A stretch of DNA of 64,000 bases from a virus. The notes under the pieces were generated by a model. It ran no database searches and was not told the origin of the DNA. It saw only the letters and a program-made list of their open reading frames with translations. The stretch is from positions 1 through 64,000 of the IMG/VR virus record IMGVR_UViG_3300015261_000002; one strand, given 5' to 3'. A program made the translations under genes and the position numbers. Positions within the stretch are counted from its first letter, which is position 1. Each line of letters starts with the position of its first letter. This document shows positions 17,507 to 26,033 of the stretch, piece after piece.

Positions 17507-18118
17507 TCACACAACTTTCTTGCGCTGGTCTTGGCCGATCGTCAACTCATACACTTCCTTCACAGGAATGATGCCCGTGCTTGGGTACAGCATAACGTGC
17601 GGGACGTTAGCCGCATACTTGTTGTAACCCCAGTCAAAGTCAGGGCGTGCTTTCGCCGCCAGATAACCAAACTTAGTGGTGCCTCTGGATAAGGTTTTGA
17701 GGAAGGCTTTGAACTCGGCTTTACTGTGCCCGACCTCGCCGTACTTCCTTTGCATCTTAAACAATTCAGCATTCCACAAAACGAGTGTTCTTGGGTCACC
17801 ATCTTCCCAGTTATGCTCTTTGGAGAACTCGTCCAGCAGTTCAGTCTTGCGGGCGCTTTCCACCACACGGAAACTGAACTTATCTTCCAGATCATCAACA
17901 TCGATCACGTGCTCGTAGAGCTTATGTCCCTTATACCAAAAAGGATGTCCTTTATCAAAGATATCCGGCATCAGCTTAGAGGGAATGGGATCGAAGAAGA
18001 ATGAGATATGGTCGAAGTAGTCGTCTGAGACCTTTACCCCAGGAGGCCCCGGAAGCCCGGATACCCGACGACTTTGCAGCTGGACGTATTGTGCGTCGGA
18101 ATAATGATAGAGCTTCAT
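17507..18118 (-). CDS. Unknown protein with LYHYS N-terminus
   Basis: 203 aa, ribosome site AGGGA. Begins MKLYHYSD, a beta strand with His and Tyr that resembles the first catalytic strand of several ADP-ribosyltransferase-like families (Lys/Leu-Tyr-His-x-Ser/Thr). The rest (WYKGHKLYEHVID, DDGDPRTLVLW region, basic C-terminus) contains no decisive second motif. Last gene of a leftward run that begins at the PP-loop ATPase region. I list it as unknown; the transferase idea is a weak inference. Confidence 0.72.
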   Translation of the reverse strand: MKLYHYSDAQYVQLQSRRVSGLPGPPGVKVSDDYFDHISFFFDPIPSKLMPDIFDKGHPFWYKGHKLYEHVIDVDDLEDKFSFRVVESARKTELLDEFSKEHNWEDGDPRTLVLWNAELFKMQRKYGEVGHSKAEFKAFLKTLSRGTTKFGYLAAKARPDFDWGYNKYAANVPHVMLYPSTGIIPVKEVYELTIGQDQRKKVV

Positions 18119-18126
18119 GGCGATCC

Positions 18127-18315
18127 CTACTTCTTAGGCAGTTGCAGGTCCATGCCGTAACCGAATTGCTTAGGCGGGTCAGCACGCTTTACAAAGTTCG
18201 GATCTTCCTTCAGCCCTTGAGGGCTCCAGGGTTGACGCTCTGGGGGAACGGTCGAGTAGACCTTACCCAAAGAATCCAGGTGAAGCCGTTGGCGCATTTC
18301 GTCATCAGGTGTCAT
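18127..18315 (-). CDS. Small unknown protein
   Basis: 62 aa, Pro-, Gln- and Lys-rich, probably largely unstructured (PPERQPWSPQGLKEDP). Start ATG preceded by AAGG. Ends 8 bases before the 203-aa gene, so they are co-transcribed. No homologue recognised. Confidence 0.6.
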   Translation of the reverse strand: MTPDDEMRQRLHLDSLGKVYSTVPPERQPWSPQGLKEDPNFVKRADPPKQFGYGMDLQLPKK

Positions 18316-18349
18316 AGCCTTATCCTCGTGTAGACTATAGCATCAATCG

Positions 18350-19150
18350 TTATGCGTCTTCAGCGGGAGTTGGATACGGCGCTGTTGCTGTCGCAAATTC
18401 ACGACTGGAGACACGTTGAGTAGGAGTGTCCGATACAACAAGATTGCCCAAAGTCTTTTGGTGCCGTTCCAAAAGACTGTCCACAGTTGGAACTACTTCG
18501 GGAACCGGACGTTGCTTCATCTTGTCGATGACCTTCATCAACTCAGGCATGATCTGTGCATACACCTGGTCTGGGTTTACCTCGGCATTTACCAGCACGT
18601 AACGCCCGTCGTGAATCCGGAACTTGGTTAGGTTCACATAGTTCCAACGAGCCACATTCAACTTTTCCATCGCCATGGAATCAAATTGATCGCGTGCCAT
18701 TTCCTCTGGGGAGATGCGTTTCTGAAAGATAGCAGGGTCACCATCCAGCAGGAACGTAATGTCCGGAAAGAAGTCACCATGCACGGCGTGGTGAAGATCC
18801 AGGAGTTTCTTCAGCCCCGCATCATGCTGGAAAGCAAACGTCGAATCGCAGAAACGATCACACAGTACAACTTTACCTTCTTGCAATGCTGGTCTGATAA
18901 CGTCTTTGATGTTCTCTGCCCGCGCGGCATTGAACAGTAACGCTACTGTTGTCGGATCCAGTTTACCTGGATTGCCCGGAATACCTTCACGACACAGCTT
19001 ACGCAGGTACTCAGCCGCAAAGGTACCGCCTGGCTCACGAGTACGCACGTACGGCACGTTGGCTTGTTGCAGTTGCGCTTCCATACGGTCCAGCACTGTG
19101 GTCTTACCAGAGCCCCCTAGCCCTTCTACAACGATTAACTGTCCTTTCAT
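18350..19150 (-). CDS. tmk: Thymidylate kinase
   Basis: 266 aa, converts dTMP to dTDP with ATP, supporting dTTP supply for phage DNA synthesis. Motifs: P-loop GLGGSGKTT (10-18), REPGGT (38-43), ALLFNAAR helix (70-77), CDRF (97-100) with the catalytic-region DR pair. The core ends near residue 210 and is followed by a ~55-residue Pro/Ser/Thr-rich tail that ordinary bacterial enzymes (about 210 aa) lack. The ATG overlaps the stop of the preceding gene (ATGA), so translation is coupled. phiKZ also carries a thymidylate kinase. Confidence 0.95.
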   Translation of the reverse strand: MKGQLIVVEGLGGSGKTTVLDRMEAQLQQANVPYVRTREPGGTFAAEYLRKLCREGIPGNPGKLDPTTVALLFNAARAENIKDVIRPALQEGKVVLCDRFCDSTFAFQHDAGLKKLLDLHHAVHGDFFPDITFLLDGDPAIFQKRISPEEMARDQFDSMAMEKLNVARWNYVNLTKFRIHDGRYVLVNAEVNPDQVYAQIMPELMKVIDKMKQRPVPEVVPTVDSLLERHQKTLGNLVVSDTPTQRVSSREFATATAPYPTPAEDA

Positions 19151-19467
19151 TGAGTTGATGCCTTTTCAAGAGAAATAATGAGAGCCTCTACAGAATCCAT
19201 GGCATCTTTCAATAACGGTGGTTGAGCCACCCAAACAGAACCGTCTGGATAAAAGTCAACCACCTTACGAATGGGGCGGGATGGTCTGTAACGATCTCCC
19301 ACCACTTTGTCAGCTTCTTTCTGTACAGACAGGGCTCCGTTACCCCAGCTGTCATGCAGCGTGATAAGGAAACCGTTTAACTTTTGAGGACCCAATACCT
19401 TAAGCCTAGATTGAGCCTTCAGTCTAGCATACAGCCCTTTATAATCGTAAGCCGTCTTAGTCCCCAC
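19147..19467 (-). CDS. Unknown protein, GTG start
   Basis: 106 aa from a GTG at 19467. I prefer this to the ATG at 19530 because AAGGAG stands 6 bases before the GTG and overlaps the stop codon of the upstream gene, whereas the ATG lies inside that gene without a ribosome site. Basic protein with LITLHDSWGNGAL and VVDFYPDGSVWVAQPP segments; no family recognised. Coupled by ATGA to thymidylate kinase. Confidence 0.7.
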   Translation of the reverse strand: MGTKTAYDYKGLYARLKAQSRLKVLGPQKLNGFLITLHDSWGNGALSVQKEADKVVGDRYRPSRPIRKVVDFYPDGSVWVAQPPLLKDAMDSVEALIISLEKASTQ

Positions 19468-19477
19468 AGGTCGCTCC

Positions 19478-20422
19478 TTAAGCCACCGCTTCTTCCTGTT
19501 TAAAGGCGGGAAGTTTTCCCACCATTTCAATATGAGCTTTCACAAAACGCTTGAAGTCATATACCGCGTTATGGTATTCGTGTTTATCAAACGTAATGTC
19601 GTACTTCCAGCTAAACAACTTACTCATTTCACTTACCAGATCCATCGCATCGTCAGGCAGCCCGACGTCAGACGGCAACCCATATCCACACATAATGCGA
19701 ATATGAGCTGGAATGTCAGTCAGAGCCACTTCCCAATGCTCGCGCATTTCCATATCCAGCTGCCGGCCAATTTCCTTTAGCTTTGTTGGATAGGCGTTAT
19801 AGGAGGCTTTATTTTCACGGCGGTGTATCGAGGCCTTGCCGTTAACCAAGGTCAGGTCTTTTAGCTTCTGCGGCAATATCGCGTAAATTTCTTTCTTGGT
19901 CAAATCCCACAGCGGCATGCGGAAAGGTGTCTCGAGGTTGTCCGCATTACCCAGTCGTCCGATAAGTGCGGGCATTGTGGTGATCAAATCGTGATAGTCC
20001 TGTTCGGAGTGATCCCACTCTTCCAACGAACTCTCAGCAGCATCCGCACGATTCCAACCAATCCAGGTACCAGGGCACTCGTCATAATTCATACGACGGA
20101 TATCGGCCATACCCAAAACAGTGGCCAATTGTTGGACAATGGAATTGCAGACCTGGTTCTCACCATCACTGCGTTTCATCCGTGCCGGGAATGGCGAAGA
20201 GAAACGGTAGGATACGTCCGCAATACGTCCACCTCCCGGAAATTCCATTTTCTTTACTTCCTGCACGATCAGCCACATTGCATACGCTTCATACATCATG
20301 GTCTCGGGAACCCCGGACACATTGATCATGTGCAAGTTAACTGTAAACCCTCGACGGAGGGCGAGTACCAACAAAGCGGTAGAGTCGATACCTGAACTGA
20401 AAGCAATGTTGACGTGTGGCAT
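19478..20422 (-). CDS. PP-loop ATP pyrophosphatase (QueC-like fold)
   Basis: 314 aa. The N-terminus IAFSSGIDSTALL (residues 6-18) is the SGGxDS pyrophosphate-binding loop of adenylating PP-loop enzymes, with Ser for the first Gly. PLWDLTKKEIYAILP is similar to the PL..KxEI segment of QueC and related synthases. QueC's C-terminal four-Cys zinc site is absent, so a standard 7-cyano-7-deazaguanine synthase is not supported. Possible role: an adenylation step in nucleotide or tRNA modification. It is coupled to the flanking genes (one-base overlap upstream). Confidence 0.75.
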   Translation of the reverse strand: MPHVNIAFSSGIDSTALLVLALRRGFTVNLHMINVSGVPETMMYEAYAMWLIVQEVKKMEFPGGGRIADVSYRFSSPFPARMKRSDGENQVCNSIVQQLATVLGMADIRRMNYDECPGTWIGWNRADAAESSLEEWDHSEQDYHDLITTMPALIGRLGNADNLETPFRMPLWDLTKKEIYAILPQKLKDLTLVNGKASIHRRENKASYNAYPTKLKEIGRQLDMEMREHWEVALTDIPAHIRIMCGYGLPSDVGLPDDAMDLVSEMSKLFSWKYDITFDKHEYHNAVYDFKRFVKAHIEMVGKLPAFKQEEAVA

Positions 20423-20850
20423 TATTTCTTCTTCCTTGCTTTACGTTGAGGAGGTGCTATGTAATCGGGATCTGTGAAAATATGAACGTGTTCGGGACGC
20501 ACACCCAGCTCCAGTCCCTGAACCTCGGCAATACGACGTTTAATGAGATCTGGAAGAACCCGCATCTCACGGAGTACCGTTTCTTCGGAAAGGTACACGT
20601 CAGTGTGATGCCCTTTCTTAGAGTAGGGTCTTAGCACGAGAGACACGCCATCATAACCAATCTCCGCAACCGGAGAACGAAGGTTCTGGAAATCGTAGAA
20701 GTAAATGTTCGGTGACGAATGTTCACGTCTAACAATGACAATTGTTAAATCGCCAGCCCAGATACCTGATACGTTATCAGACAGCGTCCGGACTACTTCT
20801 TTGTACAACGCCTTTAGTTCTGCGTTCAGTTCTTTTGTTTTAGCGGCCAT
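20422..20850 (-). CDS. Unknown basic-tailed protein
   Basis: 142 aa from ATG 20850, which has GGGGAA 8 bases upstream; a longer frame to 20955 runs into the terminator hairpin and lacks a ribosome site. Alpha/beta composition, strongly basic C-terminus (RKARKKK) that could contact nucleic acid. Stop overlaps the PP-loop gene start by one base, suggesting joint function. No family recognised. Confidence 0.7.
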   Translation of the reverse strand: MAAKTKELNAELKALYKEVVRTLSDNVSGIWAGDLTIVIVRREHSSPNIYFYDFQNLRSPVAEIGYDGVSLVLRPYSKKGHHTDVYLSEETVLREMRVLPDLIKRRIAEVQGLELGVRPEHVHIFTDPDYIAPPQRKARKKK

Positions 20851-20881
20851 TAATAAATTCCCCATTGGACAAAAAATAAAA

Positions 20882-20905
20882 CACCACCCTCCGAAGAGGG
20901 CAGTG
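20882..20905 (-). terminator. Weak leftward terminator
   Basis: Stem CCCTC/GAGGG with tetraloop CGAA and a mismatched outer CAC/GTG extension, then TTTTATTTTTTG leftward. Separates the Nudix gene from the 142-aa gene. Confidence 0.65.
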
Positions 20906-20914
20906 CTATTGCGG

Positions 20915-21736
20915 TTAGGCGGCCGCCGCGAAGTGCGACAAGATGTAGTCTTCAACCGCGTCGATCTGCTCGACGATCATTTGCGACCACGGCTCGAACG
21001 GACAGTCAGGGTTCTTGAACAGCGAATCGTTCTTGAGTTCATCGGCGGATGCCCAGGCAACGGCGTCGTTCTGAGGCTCGGCCATGTCGAAGCGAACGGC
21101 TTCAGAAGCGTCGATGGCGTACACCACACCGTAGTGGATGTTGCCGACGTAACCCGGTTCTGGTTTGCTGTCCATGACGAAACCGATTTTGTCGAACGAC
21201 TTACCGACCGTAGCGTCCTGGGCGTCGATCATGACACCGTTGGTAACGTCGTGACCGTCTTTGTCGAACAGCTTGACTTCTTCACCACCTTCGCGTTGAA
21301 CGGAATCATCGGTGGTTTCACCCAGGTCGATGATCGGGGTTTGCGTCAGCATTTCGTTTTCGACGATCTGGTGGTAAGAAAGATCGTAGCCTTCGATGTG
21401 GCCACCGGCACCCAGGCTCAACTTGGAGGCCAGACGACCTTCGTTGTTGGTCTTATTGCGACGGTAGACCATGAAGACAACCTGAGGGCGGTCTTGCTGG
21501 AGGTTTTGGACGATGCGGTAGAACAGGATGTAACCGATGCCTTGGCGCAGCAGTTCGAACTTGCCATTCAGCGCACGTACGGAGCCCATGGTGATGGCGT
21601 CGAGTTCGCGGATTGCTTGTTGCAGCTTGTCCTGCGGCAACAGCGTGAACGCGTTGTCAGGAACGATAGCGGCCAGGGATGGGCCGTGTACGCCGTAGGT
21701 GAATTCAGCGCCTTTAGGGATAGACTTCAACAGCAT
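20915..21736 (-). CDS. Nudix (MutT-like) hydrolase family protein
   Basis: 273 aa, AGGAG ribosome site. Segment VVFMVYRRNK..EGRLASKLSLGAGGHIEG (residues 86-116) closely fits a MutT-family group with an RL..K.S.G.GGHI signature; REGGEEV (148-154) gives the R-E-x-x-E-E core of the Nudix box. The spacing between GGHIE and REGGEE (~30 residues) is longer than the usual G-x5-E-x7-RE, so an insertion interrupts the box. Likely cleaves a nucleoside diphosphate derivative; substrate not readable. C-terminus ends in a Phe-Ala-rich helix. Confidence 0.75.
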   Translation of the reverse strand: MLLKSIPKGAEFTYGVHGPSLAAIVPDNAFTLLPQDKLQQAIRELDAITMGSVRALNGKFELLRQGIGYILFYRIVQNLQQDRPQVVFMVYRRNKTNNEGRLASKLSLGAGGHIEGYDLSYHQIVENEMLTQTPIIDLGETTDDSVQREGGEEVKLFDKDGHDVTNGVMIDAQDATVGKSFDKIGFVMDSKPEPGYVGNIHYGVVYAIDASEAVRFDMAEPQNDAVAWASADELKNDSLFKNPDCPFEPWSQMIVEQIDAVEDYILSHFAAAA

Positions 21737-21763
21737 GGGTGTTACTCCTGATGGATTAAACGA

Positions 21764-22699
21764 TTAGTCGTGACCGTGTTCACGGTAGTATTCGTTACGG
21801 GCTACACCTACCTGGTGAATCTCTTCCCAGGTCTTGCCCCCGAAGTTGTAGAACATACAGATAACCCAGCCCAGTGTAAGATGACCGTTGCGTTCACGCT
21901 CGCAGTTCACAAGGCTGATACTGTTGACTGGACGCAGTGGTTCACTTTCCAGAGCGGCAATCAGCGCTTGGCGGTGCTCTTCACCCTTAGCACCGAGCGG
22001 GGTCGAATAGCGTTCAGCACGCCACACTACCCAGGGATGATCATCCACTCCTACAGCCTTCTGACCAAAAGGACTCGGTTCATCCTTCTGGGGTTTGTAG
22101 AAGAGGCCATGGAAGCGGAGTTTTTCTTCTTTCGCTAAATCAGCAACAGCTGCGGTATAGTTTTTGCTAGCCATTTTTGGGTCTGCTTTGTTGAGAGTGG
22201 CGGTCATTACGACTTCCCTGTTGTATGGATTGAGTTGATATGCCCAAGGACTGATAACGTTTACTTGCCGTGTGGTGATTGGCGCAGCCAGGGAAACGCG
22301 CGGATCTACTTCTACCGTGCGAATATGTCCCTTGAAGTCAGGGTCTAGTTCCAAAGCTGCGTCGATAAGCGCCAGGTAAGTACCCGGACCCGCCATCATG
22401 TCCACAGCCGTAGCATCGTACCACTTGACTATGGCAGCGGATAAAACCTGCCGTAGCGTAAACGTGTTCATTGTTTTGGAGAGAAAACAATGCGTCTTGA
22501 TATCGCCATAGACATAATTGTACCAAGGGACGAACCCATCAGTATAAAACAAATGGCGGACAGACACTTCTAATTTGTTCTCTTCGAACTCGGGGGCTGT
22601 AAATACCGTGACTAAATAGTCCTTAATTACAAACTTGTCTTTAGGGCCAAAGAACACACCCATTTTAACAAGTAGTTCTACTAGCTCGTAGGTATCCAT
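21764..22699 (-). CDS. Unknown protein, paralogue of its neighbour
   Basis: 311 aa. The N-terminal ~50 residues (LV.MGVFFGPKDKFV..DYLVTVF) resemble the start of the adjacent 224-aa protein (LRQLGIFEGPEEYLVTAQL), suggesting duplication of a small domain. Residues 95-130 (VDMMAGPGTYLALIDAA) look like a Gly-containing loop of an alpha/beta enzyme, but there is no complete motif. Four-base gap to the neighbour implies one transcript. Confidence 0.72.
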   Translation of the reverse strand: MDTYELVELLVKMGVFFGPKDKFVIKDYLVTVFTAPEFEENKLEVSVRHLFYTDGFVPWYNYVYGDIKTHCFLSKTMNTFTLRQVLSAAIVKWYDATAVDMMAGPGTYLALIDAALELDPDFKGHIRTVEVDPRVSLAAPITTRQVNVISPWAYQLNPYNREVVMTATLNKADPKMASKNYTAAVADLAKEEKLRFHGLFYKPQKDEPSPFGQKAVGVDDHPWVVWRAERYSTPLGAKGEEHRQALIAALESEPLRPVNSISLVNCERERNGHLTLGWVICMFYNFGGKTWEEIHQVGVARNEYYREHGHD

Positions 22700-22702
22700 G
22701 GA

Positions 22703-23377
22703 CTACACCAATAAGCCGTTGTCGGCATTCACCATCAGTCCATTGATAACGTCGTTGTAGCGATGCAACGCATCTTTAAGGGTTTGATTGAAAGATACCC
22801 GTTCCATAGACCCTGGATAAATTTCGTACTTACCGTTCTGATGGTAGTTCATGAACCACCGGGCTTCGAGGAGGCCGTGTAATTCAGGTTGTTGCAGCTG
22901 GCCCAGACGAAAGATAACGTCGGTCGGATCTGAATGGTCCATACGAACCACCAGCTGACCTACCAGGATGTCAGGCAGCTTGGCCTCGAAGATACCGCGC
23001 TTGGCCAGTACCCACATCATTGCTTCTGGCGACAGCTGGTCTGATAACTCGCTGTGTTCTTTGCTCACGACGTAACGAGGAAGAGCCAGCGACACAGTCG
23101 ACCGGAGGGTGCTCTTTGAAATCAACCGGGTCCTTACCTCAGAAAGAACTTTTTCAATCACGTCCCGCGGGTAACCATCATTTACATCAAGTCCCGCCGG
23201 AGACAGTACCGCGATAGAGTCGGCGATCTGACTCGGGGACGGTAGCGAGATGTGGATCATTTTTGAGGCTAACCGAACGTCTACCTTGAATGTCGGCGTT
23301 CTTTCTGCCAGCTGTGCCGTCACTAGGTATTCTTCCGGACCCTCAAAAATACCCAACTGTCTTAATTCATGATACAT
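22703..23377 (-). CDS. Unknown protein, paralogue of its neighbour
   Basis: 224 aa. Contains the G[IV]F-x-G/A-x-x motif twice: at the N-terminus (LGIFEGPEEYLV) and again near residue 130 (RGIFEAKLPDILV), each followed by an amphipathic beta-like stretch; the N-terminal copy also matches the next gene. This indicates an internal duplication. First gene of its unit, downstream of a terminator. Confidence 0.7.
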   Translation of the reverse strand: MYHELRQLGIFEGPEEYLVTAQLAERTPTFKVDVRLASKMIHISLPSPSQIADSIAVLSPAGLDVNDGYPRDVIEKVLSEVRTRLISKSTLRSTVSLALPRYVVSKEHSELSDQLSPEAMMWVLAKRGIFEAKLPDILVGQLVVRMDHSDPTDVIFRLGQLQQPELHGLLEARWFMNYHQNGKYEIYPGSMERVSFNQTLKDALHRYNDVINGLMVNADNGLLV

Positions 23378-23414
23378 GATCCACCCCCAGTAAAAAATGA
23401 AAATGCGTAATAGT

Positions 23415-23444
23415 GGATGACTAAGGATCTCTCCCTAGTCATCC
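23415..23444 (-). terminator. Leftward terminator
   Basis: Stem GGATGACTA/TAGTCATCC with an inner AGGA/TCC extension; leftward TTTTCATTTTTTAC follows. Confidence 0.78.
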
Positions 23445-23462
23445 TTTATCGCTGCGGGTTAC

Positions 23463-23903
23463 TTAGCCAAACAGTTTGGCTGCCAGCGAGGCTGCGCTGT
23501 CACGGTGTTCTTGCAGCCAGTCGGTTTGCTCTTCGCTGTGGTAGTAGTCGATGGCAGTGGTGGACACGCCATGGATGAAGTCGTCGCCCACTTGCTGTTG
23601 CAGGTGGTGTTGGGAGTTGACGGTGAAACCGCCGAAGTCCAGGGTGCCGTCGATGGTGGTCAGCTTGTTGTTGTCAGCGAACTGATCGCGTGCGATTTGC
23701 GAAGTAGCAACTTCGACCTGGCCGGACAGTTGGTTGATGTAGGTCACGTGGGCCTGCATGGATTCCGGGGTGATGTCTTCCGGCAGTTCCAGCTTCGAGG
23801 CATCGAACGTAGCGTGGTTGGTCGCCTTGTCGTAAGTCGAGTTTTCAACCAGTTGTTTAACGGCTTCGTTCTGTGCGGCAGCGTATTCTTTATTCAAGCT
23901 CAT
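23463..23903 (-). CDS. Unknown early-type protein
   Basis: 146 aa from ATG 23903 (CGAGGT upstream); a longer frame to 23963 adds 20 residues with no ribosome site. Acidic, Gln/Asn/His-rich, helical, ending SLAAKLFG. Codon use is strongly biased, suggesting high expression. Single-gene unit with a TATATTAC promoter about 95 bases upstream and a U-tract terminator. Function unknown. Confidence 0.75.
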   Translation of the reverse strand: MSLNKEYAAAQNEAVKQLVENSTYDKATNHATFDASKLELPEDITPESMQAHVTYINQLSGQVEVATSQIARDQFADNNKLTTIDGTLDFGGFTVNSQHHLQQQVGDDFIHGVSTTAIDYYHSEEQTDWLQEHRDSAASLAAKLFG

Positions 23904-23997
23904 TGTAAACCTCGTGAGTACAGGTGTGTGAAAAATAAGGAAGCAAGAAGAGGTGGTGTCCACGTCCCCCCAGACGGTAAGTCTGTTGCTCGGGAAA

Positions 23998-24005
23998 GTA
24001 ATATA
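23998..24005 (-). promoter_or_regulatory. Early promoter core TATATTAC
   Basis: Minus strand AAACCTATATTACT, identical over 14 bases to the site at 47985. Upstream of the 146-aa gene, downstream of the stop of the 339-aa gene's neighbourhood. Matches the phiKZ early promoter core. Confidence 0.72.
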
Positions 24006-24043
24006 GGTTTCAAATATTCTAACCCAAACAACAGACCTGGACC

Positions 24044-25063
24044 TTACTCGCTCAGTGGCTTGTCGAGAGTTTCACCGGCGAACGCCATACCTTCTTGCAC
24101 ATCAGCTTTAACTTGCTCAGCCGTGCCGTTAGCATTAACACCGACGGTCAGAGAAGATGCGCGCATCGCTTCTACCAACTGAGGAACCGACAGCTGGGAA
24201 GTCGACAAGAGTTGACGCATTTCGTCAGACAGCGGAGAAACAACCTGGACGTTATTGCCGTACAGCTCTTTCACGTGTTTGATGGTGCCTACCGGATCCT
24301 GATCATCTTTATCAATGATCACGGTCACCACACCAGCGCCGAGCATTGCAGCCACGTCACCCAGGTTATCGAACGGAGAGTCAGTGGCCAGCATGTCCAG
24401 CATGTCGAACGGGTTGTCCAGCAGGACAGTGCCTTCCGATACCGGCGAGTGATAGTAGGCGATCACCTGGCCGATGGTTTTCAGGAAGTATTCGTTGGTG
24501 AAACCGTCTTTCTCGAACATGGCTTCAAACATGTCGATCGAGCCCAGGTATTCAACCAGTGCAGTGTCGTGGTTCTCGGTGAGGTCGTAACGGGTCGCCA
24601 TGTACGACACCAGCGCCGTTGCCTTCTCACGAGGGGTAGTGGCTGCTGCCAGAGTGATCACGCCTTCATCGTAGCCCAGGAGGCGCACACCGACCATTTT
24701 GAACAGGTCGAGGTGGTCGTGGAACACATCGGCGGCGATGCGGTTGGAAATGGCAACGTTGGTGTTGTTTTCGGAAGCAACAGTCGCTTTGCTCCACGCG
24801 GTCAGATGGTTACCCACCGAACGCATGTTCTGCGCAACGATCTTGGCGATGTAGATGTGAACGGCATCGGACTTGATCGTGCTGACAGCCACACCCTTGA
24901 TCAGGTGGTTGTCGGTGTTTGCGTCTTTGGCGTTGTCCCATTCCTTCGAGGAGGTTTCCAGCAACGCCTGAACGATTTTGATACCGCCGGTGACTTCGCG
25001 CAGCGTGTTTACGAAAGACAGGGTTTCCAACAGCTGGGTAGCTGCACGCGATTGAGTATCCAT
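24044..25063 (-). CDS. Unknown protein
   Basis: 339 aa from ATG 25063, chosen because GAGG lies 8 bases before it; the frame extends to 25096 without a site. Helical, acidic, with a region VVTVIIDKDDQDPVG (~250-265) like a beta strand-loop of an alpha/beta domain. Strong C-ending codon bias indicates good expression. Own unit between terminators. No family recognised. Confidence 0.75.
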   Translation of the reverse strand: MDTQSRAATQLLETLSFVNTLREVTGGIKIVQALLETSSKEWDNAKDANTDNHLIKGVAVSTIKSDAVHIYIAKIVAQNMRSVGNHLTAWSKATVASENNTNVAISNRIAADVFHDHLDLFKMVGVRLLGYDEGVITLAAATTPREKATALVSYMATRYDLTENHDTALVEYLGSIDMFEAMFEKDGFTNEYFLKTIGQVIAYYHSPVSEGTVLLDNPFDMLDMLATDSPFDNLGDVAAMLGAGVVTVIIDKDDQDPVGTIKHVKELYGNNVQVVSPLSDEMRQLLSTSQLSVPQLVEAMRASSLTVGVNANGTAEQVKADVQEGMAFAGETLDKPLSE

Positions 25064-25132
25064 TGCTTCATCCTCTATGTTTTTAACAAAACGCACTAAT
25101 GGCTATATCTATAACCATGCCGTGAATAAATA

Positions 25133-25166
25133 TAACCCCTACCAGGTGTGAGCCTGGTAGGGGTTA
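25133..25166. terminator. 14-bp terminator hairpin
   Basis: Perfect stem TAACCCCTACCAGG / CCTGGTAGGGGTTA. Same ATAACCCC...GGGGTTA outer stem as other hairpins here. Ends the long leftward structural operon 35408-25173. Confidence 0.87.
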
Positions 25167-25172
25167 ATGGGG

Positions 25173-26033
25173 TCACTTGAAGACCGAAAGTGCACTGGAA
25201 CGAACGATCTGAATCTTCTTGTCGTGTTGACCACGAAGACGTTGTTCTACTTCACGGATCATCGAAGTAACCCGCTCGTAACTTTCAGTACCAGCAAAGC
25301 GGGCTTGCGCGGCTTCGCTGTTTACCTTTTGCTTGCACATGAACAGGAACTCGTCAACCGTTGCTTCGACTTCGGCTGGCGTTGGGTTGTAAAGCGCGGT
25401 AGAGAGGAAGTCCTCCAGACCTGCTGTGCGGTGCTTGCAGGCTTCCAACATGCCCTGCTCCATTACCACGTCATAACCCGTCCAGTATTCCACCTCACGA
25501 ACGCGGTCACCCATCTGTTGCGGCTTGGTCACCGTACGGATGGAAATCGCCGTGTTCATGTCTGGATCTTCGATGCTGTCCTGGAACACTTCCTTGAGAG
25601 GACCGAACGAACGGATCTCCACCTGGTTGTGTACCGGGTCACGATCGCTACCCGTGATGTGGAAATGGATCTTCCGGATCGACGCACAGACGTTGGGTTC
25701 CAACACGGTACGCAAACGGTGGATCCACTGGTACAGATCCGTGATAGGCGTTTGAATGATGCGACCGCCTTCACGGGTCCAGAAGTACTGCGGAGGATGC
25801 CCCAGTTCACACCAGAGCTGGTTTTCGGCGGCACGACGGTTGAGGTCGCTGTCCGGGTTCATGCACTCTTTGACATACTCGTTGAAGCGATAACCCACAC
25901 CACCTCGGTTGAGGATGTTGAAACCACCTGCGTTCATCAGGTAGTAATGACCACCGGGTTCCATGGGCTTGAGAATACCCTTCTTGCCCGTCTGTGGCAG
26001 GATGGTACTGCCAAAGGTTAACTTCTGACTCAT
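25173..26033 (-). CDS. Prohead (morphogenetic) protease, phiKZ gp175 / T4 gp21 type
   Basis: 286 aa serine protease that removes scaffold and propeptides during head maturation. Evidence: an N-terminal layout typical of the family (N.LNRGGVGYRF...), CELGHP with catalytic His79, a VHNQVEIRSFGPLKEVF strand-helix, and the active-site stretch TAISIRTV with Ser164, followed by VEYWTGYDVV with an acidic residue. Length agrees with phiKZ gp175. It is last in a long virion operon; its ATG overlaps the stop of the upstream gene (ATGA). Confidence 0.82.
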   Translation of the reverse strand: MSQKLTFGSTILPQTGKKGILKPMEPGGHYYLMNAGGFNILNRGGVGYRFNEYVKECMNPDSDLNRRAAENQLWCELGHPPQYFWTREGGRIIQTPITDLYQWIHRLRTVLEPNVCASIRKIHFHITGSDRDPVHNQVEIRSFGPLKEVFQDSIEDPDMNTAISIRTVTKPQQMGDRVREVEYWTGYDVVMEQGMLEACKHRTAGLEDFLSTALYNPTPAEVEATVDEFLFMCKQKVNSEAAQARFAGTESYERVTSMIREVEQRLRGQHDKKIQIVRSSALSVFK

